64,000 nucleotides of DNA from Thioalkalivibrio paradoxus ARh 1 (GCF_000227685.2 NZ_CP007029.1:2330501-2394500), one strand, 5' to 3'; counted from the stretch's first letter, positions 47,666-55,272 are shown. The notes: generated by a model from the letters alone, not told the origin. A program made the numbers and translations.

Positions 47666-48736
47666 GGCGAAGCGGTGCTGGAGGTCGAGAGGTGGGAGCG
47701 TGACCGTGATCCCCGCAAAAGCCGACTTGCTAACCATGCCCTTCATAGAGTTCGTAGATGCGCGTTGAACCAGGTCTTTACCCATGAGAAAAATACCGAA
47801 AGCGTACCAGAGCAAAATTCTCTTACCTGGAACAAATGCGTTGATTTGTTGGTTAAACGCCACTTCACGATCAGCGATGGCGGCATTACCGATGCAGGAT
47901 CTGGAACCAGCTATACAGGTAACCAGAACCGAACCTTTCGGTGCAATTCGAGCGATTCTCCTGCCTTGCTGGGAAAGTCCTTCTTCGGCATTTGTGAGGG
48001 TGAATGACGGATCGTTGATGTTATCTGATTTTATCCATTCGATTGCATCACCGTAGTACTCGGAGCATTTCCGAGCGGGCGTATTTCCTGTTATTACGTC
48101 TCCCAAGTCTCCGATACGGCTTCGCGCCCACCCCATCGGATTGGTGACCGGGTCGCCGAACATGTCGAGGAAGGTGGATTGAAGGAGGGCGTCGAGCTGG
48201 GCGAGGGCCTCGCGGCGTTTGGCCCGCAAGGCATCGGCCGCGTCCAGAATCCCCGCAATCCGCTTCTGTTCAGCCAGGGGTGGGAGGGGGATTTCAAGCT
48301 CAGCGAAGAACTCCGCCGGAACACGACGCTGGCCGGCCGCTCCCTTCATTTTCATTGCGCCCGCGCGGCGGACCCACGGCGCACGCAACATATGGAAGAG
48401 GTAACCTCCATCAAGCTGATGACTCGGGCGAAGCACGTGAAATTCTGTTGAGCCGACACCGAAACGGTGAGGGAGGCCGTCGGCCCGTGCCATCTTGCCG
48501 TTCTCGAAGCATGGCGTTATTTTCGCAACGATCATGTCGCCGCGTTTGAACTGCGTGAACCCTTTGGCGACGTCGGCATACATCCGCTCTTCCGGCCGCT
48601 CGATGGAAAGCGTCAGCTCAGACACCGAGGCCATAGGCACGAAGCTCACCCGCTCGCTCGCCTCCGGCCTATCATCTGCGTCCGGGCGCGGATTGATCTG
48701 GGCGACCTGCGCAACAGCGACGCGTTCCCACCTCAT
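47555..48736 (-). CDS. hsdS: Type I restriction-modification, specificity subunit
   Basis: 393 residues with two target-recognition domains (TRD1 ~1-150, TRD2 ~200-345) and two conserved helical spacers (LPPLAEQKRIAGILDAADAL; HRFAAIVESAEQQKARMRAH). It directs HsdM/HsdR to a bipartite DNA sequence. TRD2 DNA (about 47.7-48.06 kb) is clearly richer in A+T than TRD1 and than hsdM, which fits acquisition of a new recognition half by recombination. Overlaps hsdM by four bases. Confidence 0.94.
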   Translation of the reverse strand: MRWERVAVAQVAQINPRPDADDRPEASERVSFVPMASVSELTLSIERPEERMYADVAKGFTQFKRGDMIVAKITPCFENGKMARADGLPHRFGVGSTEFHVLRPSHQLDGGYLFHMLRAPWVRRAGAMKMKGAAGQRRVPAEFFAELEIPLPPLAEQKRIAGILDAADALRAKRREALAQLDALLQSTFLDMFGDPVTNPMGWARSRIGDLGDVITGNTPARKCSEYYGDAIEWIKSDNINDPSFTLTNAEEGLSQQGRRIARIAPKGSVLVTCIAGSRSCIGNAAIADREVAFNQQINAFVPGKRILLWYAFGIFLMGKDLVQRASTNSMKGMVSKSAFAGITVTLPPLDLQHRFAAIVESAEQQKARMRAHLAELDALFASLQSRAFSGTL

Positions 48737-50235
48737 CCGAGAAGGCGCTCCAGCTCCTTGCCTCCCTCGGCAATCTCCTCCTCCAGCTTCGCCAGCCGCT
48801 GAAGAATCTCCTGCGGCGAATCGTGCTCGACCGCCTCGTACTCCACCTCCTTGTAGCGGTTGATGGAGAGGTCGTAGTCGTTGCCCGCGATCTCGGCCTT
48901 GGGCACGAGGAAGCTGCGGTCGGTGCGTTTGCGGGTGGTCTCGGCCTCGCGGTTCTGCCAGCGGGCCAAGATGTCGGGCAGGTCGCTCTTGTCGGGCTGC
49001 GGGGTGCGCTTGTCGTCCAGCGAAAAGCCGTCGGACTGCATGTCGTAGAACCAGACGTGATCGGTACCGCCGGCCCCCGGCTTTCCCAACGGGTTGGTCT
49101 TGGTGAAGAACAGGATGGCGGTCGAGACGCCGGCGTAGGGCTTGAACACGCCCGAGGGCATCGAGATGACTGCGTCGAGCCTCTGGTGCTCGACCAGGAT
49201 TTCCCGCAGCGCCTTGTGCGCCTTACTTGATCCGAACAGCACACCGTCCGGCACGATGACCGCCGCCCGCCCGCCGGTCTGCAGCAGGCGCAGGAACAGG
49301 GCCAGGAACAGCAGCTCGGTCTTCTTCGTCTTGACGATCTGCTGCAGGTCCTTGGCCGTGGACTCGTAGTCCAGGCTTCCGGCGAAGGGCGGATTGGCGA
49401 GGACCAGCGAGAAGCGGTCGGCGTCGTCCTGATCCGACTGGGCGAGCGAATCGCGGTAGCGGATGTCGGGGTTCTCCACGCCGTGCAGCAGCATGTTCAT
49501 GCTGCCGATGCGGAGCATGGTGCTGTCGAAGTCGTAGCCCTGGAAGGTGCCCGAGTTGAATTTGCGGCGGCTGGCCTCCGTCTTGTAGATCGCGTCGCCA
49601 TGATGCTCGCGCAGGTATTCCGAAGCGGCGATCAGGAAACCGGCGGTACCGCAGGCCGGGTCGCAGATCACGTCCTTCGGCGTCGGGGCCGTCATGTCCA
49701 CCATCAGCTTGATGATGTGGCGCGGTGTGCGGAACTGGCCATTCTGCCCAGCGCTGGCGATCTTGCCTAGCATGTACTCGTACAGATCGCCCTTGGTGTC
49801 GGCATCGGCCATGTCGATGCCGTCGAGCTGGTCCACCACGTTCGCCAGCACGCGTGGCGTGGGCATCATGAAGATCGCGTCCTTCATGTGGTGGGAGTAG
49901 GTCGAATCGCCCTCCTCCTCCGTCCCGCCGTTGCTGCCGAGCGTCTTGATGAACGGGAAGACCTCGTCCTTCACCGTGGCGAACATCCTCTCCGGCGCAG
50001 TCTCCTTGAACCGAGACCAGCGCAGGTGGTTCTCGTCCGGCGCGAAGATCGGCTCCTCGACCGGCTGCCCGGTGCGCGCCGCCTTGTGCTCGCGCAAGGT
50101 GTGCAGCTCGTCCAGCCGCTTGATGAACAGCAAATACGTCAACTGCTCGATGACCGACAGCGGGTTCGAGATCCCCCCAGACCACATCGTGTCCCAGATA
50201 CGGTCAACCTTCGACTTCAGTTCTCCAGTGATCAC
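48733..50235 (-). CDS. hsdM: Type I restriction-modification, methyltransferase subunit
   Basis: 500 residues. HsdM N-terminal helical domain (KSKVDRIWDTMWSGGISNPL, SVIEQLTYLLFIKRLDEL) then the N6-adenine methyltransferase core: SAM motif DPACGTAGFLIAASEYL and catalytic NPPF (ANPPFAGSLDYE). Methylates host DNA with HsdS. ATG at 50235. First gene of the minus-strand R-M operon; upstream DNA is an integron cassette segment. Confidence 0.95.
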   Translation of the reverse strand: MITGELKSKVDRIWDTMWSGGISNPLSVIEQLTYLLFIKRLDELHTLREHKAARTGQPVEEPIFAPDENHLRWSRFKETAPERMFATVKDEVFPFIKTLGSNGGTEEEGDSTYSHHMKDAIFMMPTPRVLANVVDQLDGIDMADADTKGDLYEYMLGKIASAGQNGQFRTPRHIIKLMVDMTAPTPKDVICDPACGTAGFLIAASEYLREHHGDAIYKTEASRRKFNSGTFQGYDFDSTMLRIGSMNMLLHGVENPDIRYRDSLAQSDQDDADRFSLVLANPPFAGSLDYESTAKDLQQIVKTKKTELLFLALFLRLLQTGGRAAVIVPDGVLFGSSKAHKALREILVEHQRLDAVISMPSGVFKPYAGVSTAILFFTKTNPLGKPGAGGTDHVWFYDMQSDGFSLDDKRTPQPDKSDLPDILARWQNREAETTRKRTDRSFLVPKAEIAGNDYDLSINRYKEVEYEAVEHDSPQEILQRLAKLEEEIAEGGKELERLLG

Positions 50236-50422
50236 TAATCCTATTTCCTTGTCTTACTTAAGCTAGTTGGCAGCATGTACCCAAAGAACCCCACCAACGC
50301 TCCGAAAAAACACCGGCGCCGCCACCGAACTCGCCAACATTGTTGGACAGGGGCTTTCCGACGTCCGGGTTACCTCTTTATCCGGTTTACCTCTTTATTA
50401 TGCGTTTTGGCTGACTTTGCCA

Positions 50423-50713
50423 CTAGCCCCTCCTAGCGTTCCAGCCAATGTGATCAATGTGCACCATCTCGACTTCCGAACTCCGAATCTCACCAAGGAA
50501 TCTACCACAGTAGGGGAAATGAGAAATTTCAACCACTGTACTCCACATTTCTTCCCCAACTTCCTCCAGATAGTGATTTTCCTCCAGATCCTCCTCTGCG
50601 GCTGATCTCGATACAACAAGGACCCAGTTTTCCACTTTTTTAAAGTAACCGTCGCCCTGTTCAATCCGGACGCTCCCCGGTTGACTGGCGCATTGGTGTT
50701 TTCGCTCCCTCAC
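50423..50713 (-). CDS. Possible cassette-encoded hypothetical protein
   Basis: About 96 residues from a GTG at 50713, just inside the boundary after attC B3. The part from SVRIEQGDGYFKKVENWVLV to FLGEIRSSEVEMVHIDHIGW is acidic and protein-like, unlike the shadow composition of its upstream extension. No family recognised. Possibly cassette B4; its own attC is not clear (a weak candidate with core GTCCAAC lies near 50285-50348). Confidence 0.35.
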   Translation of the reverse strand: MRERKHQCASQPGSVRIEQGDGYFKKVENWVLVVSRSAAEEDLEENHYLEEVGEEMWSTVVEISHFPYCGRFLGEIRSSEVEMVHIDHIGWNARRG

Positions 50714-50723
50714 TCCGTCAGTT

Positions 50724-50820
50724 ACAGAACGCTTGTGCTCAGACGCGCTTGACGGCGACCGACCGGAGCGACAGCGAAGGGAGAAAGCTGTCAAGCGACG
50801 TCTGGAGCAGATTGTTCGGC
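50724..50820 (-). repeat. attC-like site B3
   Basis: 97 bp, minus strand: R'' GCCGAAC (50820-50814), stem CTGCTCCAGACG...CGCTTGAC paired with GTCAAGCGCGTCTGAGCA, R' GTTCTGT (50730-50724, slightly degenerate). R'' is complementary to the start GTTCGGC of the preceding TA cassette (51372-51366). Confidence 0.75.
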
Positions 50821-50825
50821 CTTCC

Positions 50826-51136
50826 CTATTCTTGCTCATCCCGCAATACATTCATCGCACCGTGAATTACAGCAAGAACGTCGATCTGATCAGCGTTAAT
50901 GTAGTAGATAATCCTGAATGGACCCGAGAACACTTCCCTTATCTGATCCATGCCGTATTCTGGTACCCGACGCCCCGACAAGGGGAACGCACCGACAAGG
51001 GGAACGCACCGATCTGCTGGGATTTTCTTGTAATCTAATCAACCGTCCGAAGAGCATAGGTTTCCGAATCCTGTGCAATATACCCATATATCGCGTCCAA
51101 ATGGGCCTCGGCCGTCTCGATCCAATGCACTCTCAT
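50826..51136 (-). pseudogene. RelE/ParE-family toxin pseudogene (17-bp tandem duplication and stop)
   Basis: The ATG at 51136 overlaps the antitoxin stop by four bases. The frame reads MRVHWIETAEAHLDAIYGY... for 33 codons, then meets TAG at 51037-51035. Further on, GGTGCGTTCCCCTTGTC (minus strand) is repeated in tandem (50977-50993 and 50994-51010); removing one copy restores a continuous ParE-like C-terminus (GRRVPEYGMDQIREVFSGPF, then RIIYYINADQIDVLAVIHGA) ending at 50826, 98 codons in total. Two independent lesions show that the toxin is dead. Confidence 0.85.
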
Positions 51137-51321
51137 TCAGGTAATCCGTACTTTTTCCTGACCTCTTCTACAGCCTTTGTCCTCCCTGCAATACTGTCGC
51201 TTAGCCCCTTTTCAATTGCCTCGCGTACGTATATTTCACGCATCAGGTCATCCCACGTCGCATCGGCAGGCAATTGATCCACCAGCCTGTGGGCTTCATC
51301 TTTACTGATTTTCGTGGACAT
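51133..51321 (-). CDS. Small antitoxin-like protein (cassette B3)
   Basis: 62 residues: MSTKISKDEAHRLVDQLPAD, then DLMREIYVREAIEKGLSDSI and a helical C-terminus. This is the usual layout of short antitoxins paired with ParE/RelE toxins. Starts 50 bp inside the cassette boundary at 51371/51372, with AAGGAGGA upstream. Intact although its toxin partner is inactivated. Confidence 0.8.
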   Translation of the reverse strand: MSTKISKDEAHRLVDQLPADATWDDLMREIYVREAIEKGLSDSIAGRTKAVEEVRKKYGLPE

Positions 51322-51365
51322 CTTTATTGTCCTCCTTCATGCGAATATTCCCCGCCATGGTTCTC

Positions 51366-51449
51366 GCCGAACGTTGAAGCTAAGTGGCGCGGCTTTGCCG
51401 CGTCCAGGAGAGCGCGAAGCGCGGAACGAACTTGAGCGACTTGTTATGT
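51366..51449 (-). repeat. attC-like site B2
   Basis: 84 bp, minus strand: R'' ACATAAC (51449-51443), AAGTCGCTCAAG typical of attC L'' sides, a GC-rich central hairpin, and R' GTTCGGC (51372-51366). Eleven bases at R'' (GTAAACATAAC, 51453-51443) are the perfect complement of the cassette start GTTATGTTTAC (51837-51827). Confidence 0.85.
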
Positions 51450-51803
51450 TTACGAGCTTGACTTGTTGGTATCAATTGCGATTATTTCCTGTGCCGACTT
51501 CAAAAGAGCCGCAGCATCATCAGTTGAGTATCCCTTCAACTCAATTACTGTTCCGTCAGGTTTAGTAACCTTAATATACCTACCAAGCTTTGCTTTCATC
51601 CACGCCAGAAGAGCTACCGCAAGAACACCCCACCCTCCAACCAAGGACACCTCGACCAAGAAGCCCGCTGCCATTGGTCCCTCACTCAGTTGGATACGTC
51701 TGCTGTAGTGAAGGTGGTGCTGCTCCAGGATGGGTGTCAAAGTTTCATAGCTAACCCTGAAACAGGTAAGATTTGCCTTGGTGATCTTAGCGTTTTCCGT
51801 CAT
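51450..51803 (-). CDS. Small single-helix membrane protein, EACC1-like (cassette B2)
   Basis: 117 residues. A hydrophobic stretch (LVGGWGVLAVALLAWMKAKL) is followed by a short beta-rich domain, YIKVTKPDGTVIELKGYSTD. This arrangement of one membrane helix leading into a Lys/Asp-rich strand module resembles the effector-associated constant component EACC1 described in NTP-dependent conflict systems; the assignment rests on pattern only. AT-rich compared with the core genome. The C-terminal codons enter attC B2. Confidence 0.55.
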   Translation of the reverse strand: MTENAKITKANLTCFRVSYETLTPILEQHHLHYSRRIQLSEGPMAAGFLVEVSLVGGWGVLAVALLAWMKAKLGRYIKVTKPDGTVIELKGYSTDDAAALLKSAQEIIAIDTNKSSS

Positions 51804-51830
51804 ATCAGCATTTCCGGCGCTATTAGGTAA

Positions 51831-51914
51831 ACATAACGCCGCCAACACGCGCGGCTTTGTAGTGAAGGCGAAGCCGCAACGAAAAAGCCGTCGCCGTGCT
51901 TGGCATTGTTAGAA
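51831..51914 (-). repeat. attC-like site B1
   Basis: 84 bp, minus strand: R'' TTCTAAC (51914-51908), AATGCCAAGCACGGCGACGG on one arm and GCCGCGCGTGTTGGCGGC on the other, R' GTTATGT (51837-51831). R'' with its flank (GTTCTAAC) is the perfect complement of the cassette start GTTAGAAC at 52601-52594. Confidence 0.88.
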
Positions 51915-51918
51915 CATG

Positions 51919-52581
51919 CTATGCCATTGGCATGATGTCGAATTCATTTGGTAAAAACTTTCTTTTCTCAACTACTTGCTCCCAGTACGATTTAGTTGCC
52001 AGTGCGTGCCGCCTGCCATTGCCTTGCTGTGCCTCATGATCCGAGTTCAAGCTAGCATACTTTAGCATCAACTCTGCTCGTTTTTCTGATGCCCAGCAAA
52101 ACATAGGAGTTACCCCTTGAAGCACGCTATTTTCTTCAACTTCCGAAAGCAAGTCAGCGGCTATTTCAGTCAAATATGGAATTGCCCCTGGACCAGACCT
52201 TTGTTCAGTTTCGTATGCCAAGACAAGTCCATCGCCATATACGCGAGAACATGAAAGATTTCTGCACGAGCGAAACTCAGCATCAATAGGCTCATGGTCA
52301 ACCCAGCGAATTTCTCCTTCTGCAATCCCACCCCGAACCAATATAAAATCAGCCCACCATTGACCATACATCAGGGAGACCGCTCTTAGAAAATCAGGAT
52401 AATTGCCAGCTTCAGCAGAAACGATTACGGAATCTGAAAAAATGGAGACTCGAATAGCAGGGAAAAGCTTGGCCGCAACACTCGCTGGGCCCGCAAAATC
52501 TAAAGACATTAAATCTGAGAATCGCCCAGAAGATATGGCTGCCTTAGTTCCCAGTATGTCAAAGAACCCTACTAATGCCAT
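51919..52581 (-). CDS. Putative nucleotidyl-cyclase-like protein (cassette B1)
   Basis: 220 residues, AT-rich. Pattern FFDILGTK (residues 6-13), a strand-Asp motif IFSDSVIVSAE, and RGGIAEGEIRW are in the order of class III cyclase or cyclase-like domains (metal Asp, second Asp, glycine turn). The C-terminal 60 residues have no recognisable domain. Function unproven; such F-D-hLG proteins are common in integron cassettes and defence islands. ATG 52581 follows the cassette boundary by 19 bp with AGAGAGG. Confidence 0.6.
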   Translation of the reverse strand: MALVGFFDILGTKAAISSGRFSDLMSLDFAGPASVAAKLFPAIRVSIFSDSVIVSAEAGNYPDFLRAVSLMYGQWWADFILVRGGIAEGEIRWVDHEPIDAEFRSCRNLSCSRVYGDGLVLAYETEQRSGPGAIPYLTEIAADLLSEVEENSVLQGVTPMFCWASEKRAELMLKYASLNSDHEAQQGNGRRHALATKSYWEQVVEKRKFLPNEFDIMPMA

Positions 52582-52598
52582 AAGACCTCTCTTGTTCT

Positions 52599-53209
52599 AA
52601 CGTATATTCGACAGCTTCTGGAATATCGGTAATCGACAGTTTCTGGATAGCACGGTCCAGGTCCTGCGTCGCGCACTGCCGGTGCGGCGCCATGTGGCTG
52701 CGATTTTTCCATCGGCTCACAGAAGGTTGGCTCATGGCGACGGGAAGTCGCGGCGACGCGGAGCGTCGTTTCTGGGACCGTTGCCAGAATCCGCGTATCA
52801 AGCAAGGCGTTATGCCCACCGCAGTGCGCTGGCACATAGAGCGTGCGGAGCAGTTCATTCTGTCGGTTTCCGGACGACGCCTGGCCAATCTGTTTCGACC
52901 GGATATGGACAGTTACCCCGGTCGCCTGGGGCAGGATTCGGGGCTGCAACCCCGGCAGTTCCGGCAGGCTGTCGACGCTATACGGAATCTGCATAGCATC
53001 GTCGGCACAGAATGGGCCATAGATGTCGACTGGGCGTTCTGGCGCGATTCTGCCAGGACACTGGAGGAGCAGCACGCGACCACGGCAGGGCAGCGCTCCC
53101 CGGGAATCCCGGGGAGCGTACACCGATATCGCTTTCTCTCACCAATTGATGCGCTCCGCGCCCATGATGCGATCGGGCTCGACTGAGCACGAGTCGTCCC
53201 GGCCATCGC
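52599..53209. repeat. ~615-bp repeat, copy B (integron platform remnant)
   Basis: Matches 45369-45984. The cassette boundary G/TT lies at 52601/52600. Between it and the recombinase ATG (52734) are 132 bp equivalent to attI plus the divergent promoter region; the last ~130 bp of the repeat contain a CCCGGGAATCCCGGGG-type palindrome also seen, diverged, near 54.6 kb. Confidence 0.88.
52734..53186 (+). pseudogene. Integron-type tyrosine recombinase, N-terminal fragment (copy B)
   Basis: In-frame 150-codon fragment. Residues ~8-110 match the N-terminal SAM-like domain of long-form integron integrases (AERRFWDRCQNPRIKQGVMP, then AVRWHIERAEQFILSVSGRR, QPRQFRQAVDAIRNLHSIVG, DWAFWRDSAR). The sequence then leaves homology at ~53080 and ends; the catalytic Arg/His/Arg/Tyr domain (another ~200 residues) is absent. 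GAAGG precedes the ATG at 52734. Position and orientation are those of intI relative to cassettes B1-B3. Confidence 0.8.
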
Positions 53210-53242
53210 TCAGGCAATCGGTGTAGTGTCTCCGACGATGCA

Positions 53243-53509
53243 TCATTCGTAGTGGCTCCAGAGCCGGAGGATCTTCACTACACGCTGCTCCTCGAGCACT
53301 TGGTACACCAGACGATGCTGGATATTGATCCTGCGTGAACAGGCTCCTGCAAGATCACCGACGAGCCTCTGGAACGGAGGCGGCTTTCGGTACGGGTCTT
53401 CCGCGATCAGCGCCAGTAATTCCTGGGCTTTCGGTTTCAGGCCGCTGGCGGCGAGTTTCTTGGCATCGTTCTGGGCTTGCCTGGTGTAGACCAACTTCCA
53501 TGTCACCAA
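53243..53509 (-). CDS. yoeB: Toxin, YoeB/Txe family
   Basis: 88 residues, second YoeB-type mRNA interferase of the island: WKLVYTRQAQNDAKKLAASG, AEDPYRKPPPFQRLVGDLAG, CSRRINIQHRLVYQVLEEQR, ending in LWSHYE. The active-site His and Arg pattern (RRINIQHRLVY, HYE) is present. Overlaps the antitoxin gene by seven bases. Only moderately similar to the pair at 44.2 kb, so not a recent duplicate. Confidence 0.9.
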   Translation of the reverse strand: MVTWKLVYTRQAQNDAKKLAASGLKPKAQELLALIAEDPYRKPPPFQRLVGDLAGACSRRINIQHRLVYQVLEEQRVVKILRLWSHYE

Positions 53510-53745
53510 TCCAGTTCCTCATCGCATTGTTCAACCGGGGTATCCATGCCCTCGCGGATCGACTCGCGCATGCCGGCTACGGACAACAGGAACAGCGCTT
53601 CCTGGATGGCGGCCCAATCTTCCTCGGCGATCAATACTGCCGTGTTCCGTTTGCCGGTGATAACGATGGGTTGGTGGAACTCGGCGGCTTCGTCGATCAG
53701 CCGATACAGGTTACTGCGCGCTTCAGTGGCGGTAATTCCGGGCAT
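53503..53745 (-). CDS. yefM: Antitoxin, Phd/YefM family
   Basis: 80 residues from ATG 53745 (PGITATEARSNLYRLIDEAA, PIVITGKRNTAVLIAEEDWA). Upstream at ~53780-53803 an inverted repeat with GTAC cores (GGTACGC...CGTACG) is a plausible autoregulatory operator. An in-frame ATG at 53805 would add 20 residues across that operator and is not preferred. Confidence 0.88.
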   Translation of the reverse strand: MPGITATEARSNLYRLIDEAAEFHQPIVITGKRNTAVLIAEEDWAAIQEALFLLSVAGMRESIREGMDTPVEQCDEELDW

Positions 53746-53949
53746 GGCGCATCTCGATGCAGGTTCAGCGGCCCACCATGGTACGCTTTTCCGTACGTAC
53801 GTCAAAACGAACGCTTACGGTGGCGCTCCGCGTACCCGGCCAGCCGACCTACGCGATCCGCCGATCGAACTGATGTCCGTGACCGCGTAGCTACGTAGGT
53901 GGGTGACCAAGGTTCGGCGCTGCACTCCTGGCATAGCCGCTCGCGCTGC

Positions 53950-54510
53950 TCAATCGATGTTTTCGTACACTGCCTCGATGGGTACATCGAGTCCGACACT
54001 GTCCAGCCGGAGCCTCTCTCCGGACCGGACTGGGTAGAGCACCCAGCGGCCGTCCGGATCGGGGCGAAAGACTTCGATGCCCATCTCGTCGGGGTCGACG
54101 AGCACATATTCGCGCAGGCTTTCGATCTGCCGGTAGCAGGCGAACTTGCGGCCGATATCGAAGCTCGCCGTCGCCGGGGACAGAACCTCGACGATCAGGC
54201 TGGGGTGGCGCTTCACCCGCCGATCTTCGGCATCTTCGGGGGCGCAGGTCACCATCACGTCGGGGTAGAAAGCCGCGTCCGCGGCCTCGACGCGAACCTG
54301 CACATCCGCCATGAACACCCGGCAGGGCTTGCCGTGCAGGTGCTGGCGCAGGAGCATGTAGATATTGCCACTGGCCATGTTATGCCGGTCGGTGCCACCG
54401 GTCATGGCGAACACCTCGCCTTCCAGGAACTCGTGACGACCTTCCTGTGTCTCTTCCCAGCGCAGGAATGCTTCGTGGGTCATCGGGATCCGGGGCGCCG
54501 CCTCAGCCAT
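53950..54510 (-). CDS. Uma2 family (DUF820) putative nuclease
   Basis: 186 residues with the PD-(D/E)xK-like pattern of Uma2 proteins: PMTHEAFLRWEETQEGRHEF, ending EFLEGEVFAMTGGTDRHNM; FYPDVMVTC (Asp); HPSLIVEVLSPATASFDIGR (Glu, with the ExK-like position); YRQIESLREYVLVDPDE. Very abundant in cyanobacteria and in mobile regions of proteobacteria; biological role unknown. Isolated gene. Confidence 0.9.
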   Translation of the reverse strand: MAEAAPRIPMTHEAFLRWEETQEGRHEFLEGEVFAMTGGTDRHNMASGNIYMLLRQHLHGKPCRVFMADVQVRVEAADAAFYPDVMVTCAPEDAEDRRVKRHPSLIVEVLSPATASFDIGRKFACYRQIESLREYVLVDPDEMGIEVFRPDPDGRWVLYPVRSGERLRLDSVGLDVPIEAVYENID

Positions 54511-54654
54511 CTTTCCGTCCTCGCACGCGTGAAACTGCAGTATCCCGCCAGTTATTGCCGGGGATCAATAGCCCTGGATTCCGGGGAATCCGGGAACAGT
54601 ACGCTTACAGAATGTTCTCTCGCGGACTGTTGCTCTTTGGCACCGGTCATGCGA

Positions 54655-54701
54655 GCAGCCTCGACTGAACACGCATCACCCCAGCCATCGCACACGCAAT
54701 C
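54655..54701. repeat. Diverged copy of the 3' tail of the 615-bp repeat
   Basis: CTCGACTGAACACG...GCCATCGCACACGC is shared, at roughly 85-90% identity, with the right end of copies A (45.95-45.98 kb) and B (53.18-53.21 kb). Upstream, a CCGGGGAATCCGGG palindrome recurs at the corresponding distance. Each of the three copies lies just downstream of a minus-strand gene. Confidence 0.6.
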
Positions 54702-54721
54702 GCACCGTCCCCGGAGCGGCG

Positions 54722-54996
54722 CTATGGCCGCTGCAGTGGGATGCCGTAATCGCTCCAGCGCCGGTCCGACGAGACCGCTACCAGCGCCTCGATACGTGCC
54801 TGCGCGATCATCAGCCGGTCGAACGGATCTGCATGAATACCGGGAAGCCTTGCCGTCTCGGTGACATGGGCATCATTGATCGCGAGCAGTGTCGCGCCTG
54901 CGGCAAGGCTCTCGTCGCGAAAGCTGGCCGGATCGACAGCGAGATTCCCTATCCGGTGTTTGATCGCCACTTCCCAAATGCTTGCCACGGACACCA
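54722..54996 (-). pseudogene. VapC-type PIN domain toxin, C-terminal fragment
   Basis: About 90 codons: VSVASIWEVAIKHRIGNLAV, GIHADPFDRLMIAQARIEAL, VAVSSDRRWSDYGIPL. The N-terminal ~40 residues with the first catalytic Asp are missing, and the frame runs upstream into a HepT remnant. The later acidic residues (DPFDRLM) remain. Inactive by structure. Confidence 0.78.
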
Positions 54997-55140
54997 CGCA
55001 GGGGCGGAATCTTGGTCTGGACAATGTCCCAAACGATCTGATAGTCGATACCGAAGTAGCCGTGAATGAGGCGGTCCCGCAGCCGAGCAATCGGCCCCAC
55101 TCCACCTCGGGATGCTGTTCACGAAACTCGGCCGGCGGCT
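54997..55140 (-). pseudogene. HepT-like (DUF86) fragment, frameshifted
   Basis: FREQHPEVEW in one frame continues as GPIARLRDRLIHGYFGIDYQ and IVWDIVQTKIPPLR in another, matching the C-terminal RNase core (Rx4-6H, here RDRLIHGY) of HepT toxins. Frameshift near 55095; no N-terminus and no MntA-type antitoxin nearby. Fused end-to-end with the VapC fragment. Confidence 0.72.
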
Positions 55141-55219
55141 TCTTGCCTCTGGTCCGCACGACGGCCGAAGAGGAAATACGCACGGTGCGACTCGGCTTCG
55201 CCTGGAGGGATGCAGCGCA

Positions 55220-55248
55220 GTCAACGCGAGTATATACTGCCATATATA
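55220..55248. promoter_or_regulatory. AT-rich palindromic region upstream of vapB
   Basis: GAGTATATACTGCCATATAT is an AT-rich, partly symmetric stretch in otherwise GC-rich DNA, immediately upstream of vapBC. Typical location and composition for a promoter overlapped by a VapB operator. Confidence 0.5.
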
Positions 55249-55272
55249 TTCTGCGCTTACGGGAAAATCGCC

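Noticed and set aside
50267-50605. Plus-strand 112-codon open frame next to hsdM
   Set aside because: No ribosome-binding site, no domain, and it lies opposite a more protein-like minus-strand frame.
52734-53186. An intact phage or XerC/D-type integrase
   Set aside because: Only the N-terminal domain is present, no R-H-R-Y catalytic domain follows, and the flanking cassettes fit an integron rather than a prophage; no phage genes are seen.
44708-53209. Reading the palindromes here as simple intrinsic terminators, or the region as a class 1 resistance integron
   Set aside because: The palindromes have no T-tract but do have attC cores that match their own cassette starts. No resistance genes, sul1/qacE segment or class 1 IntI sequence is present.
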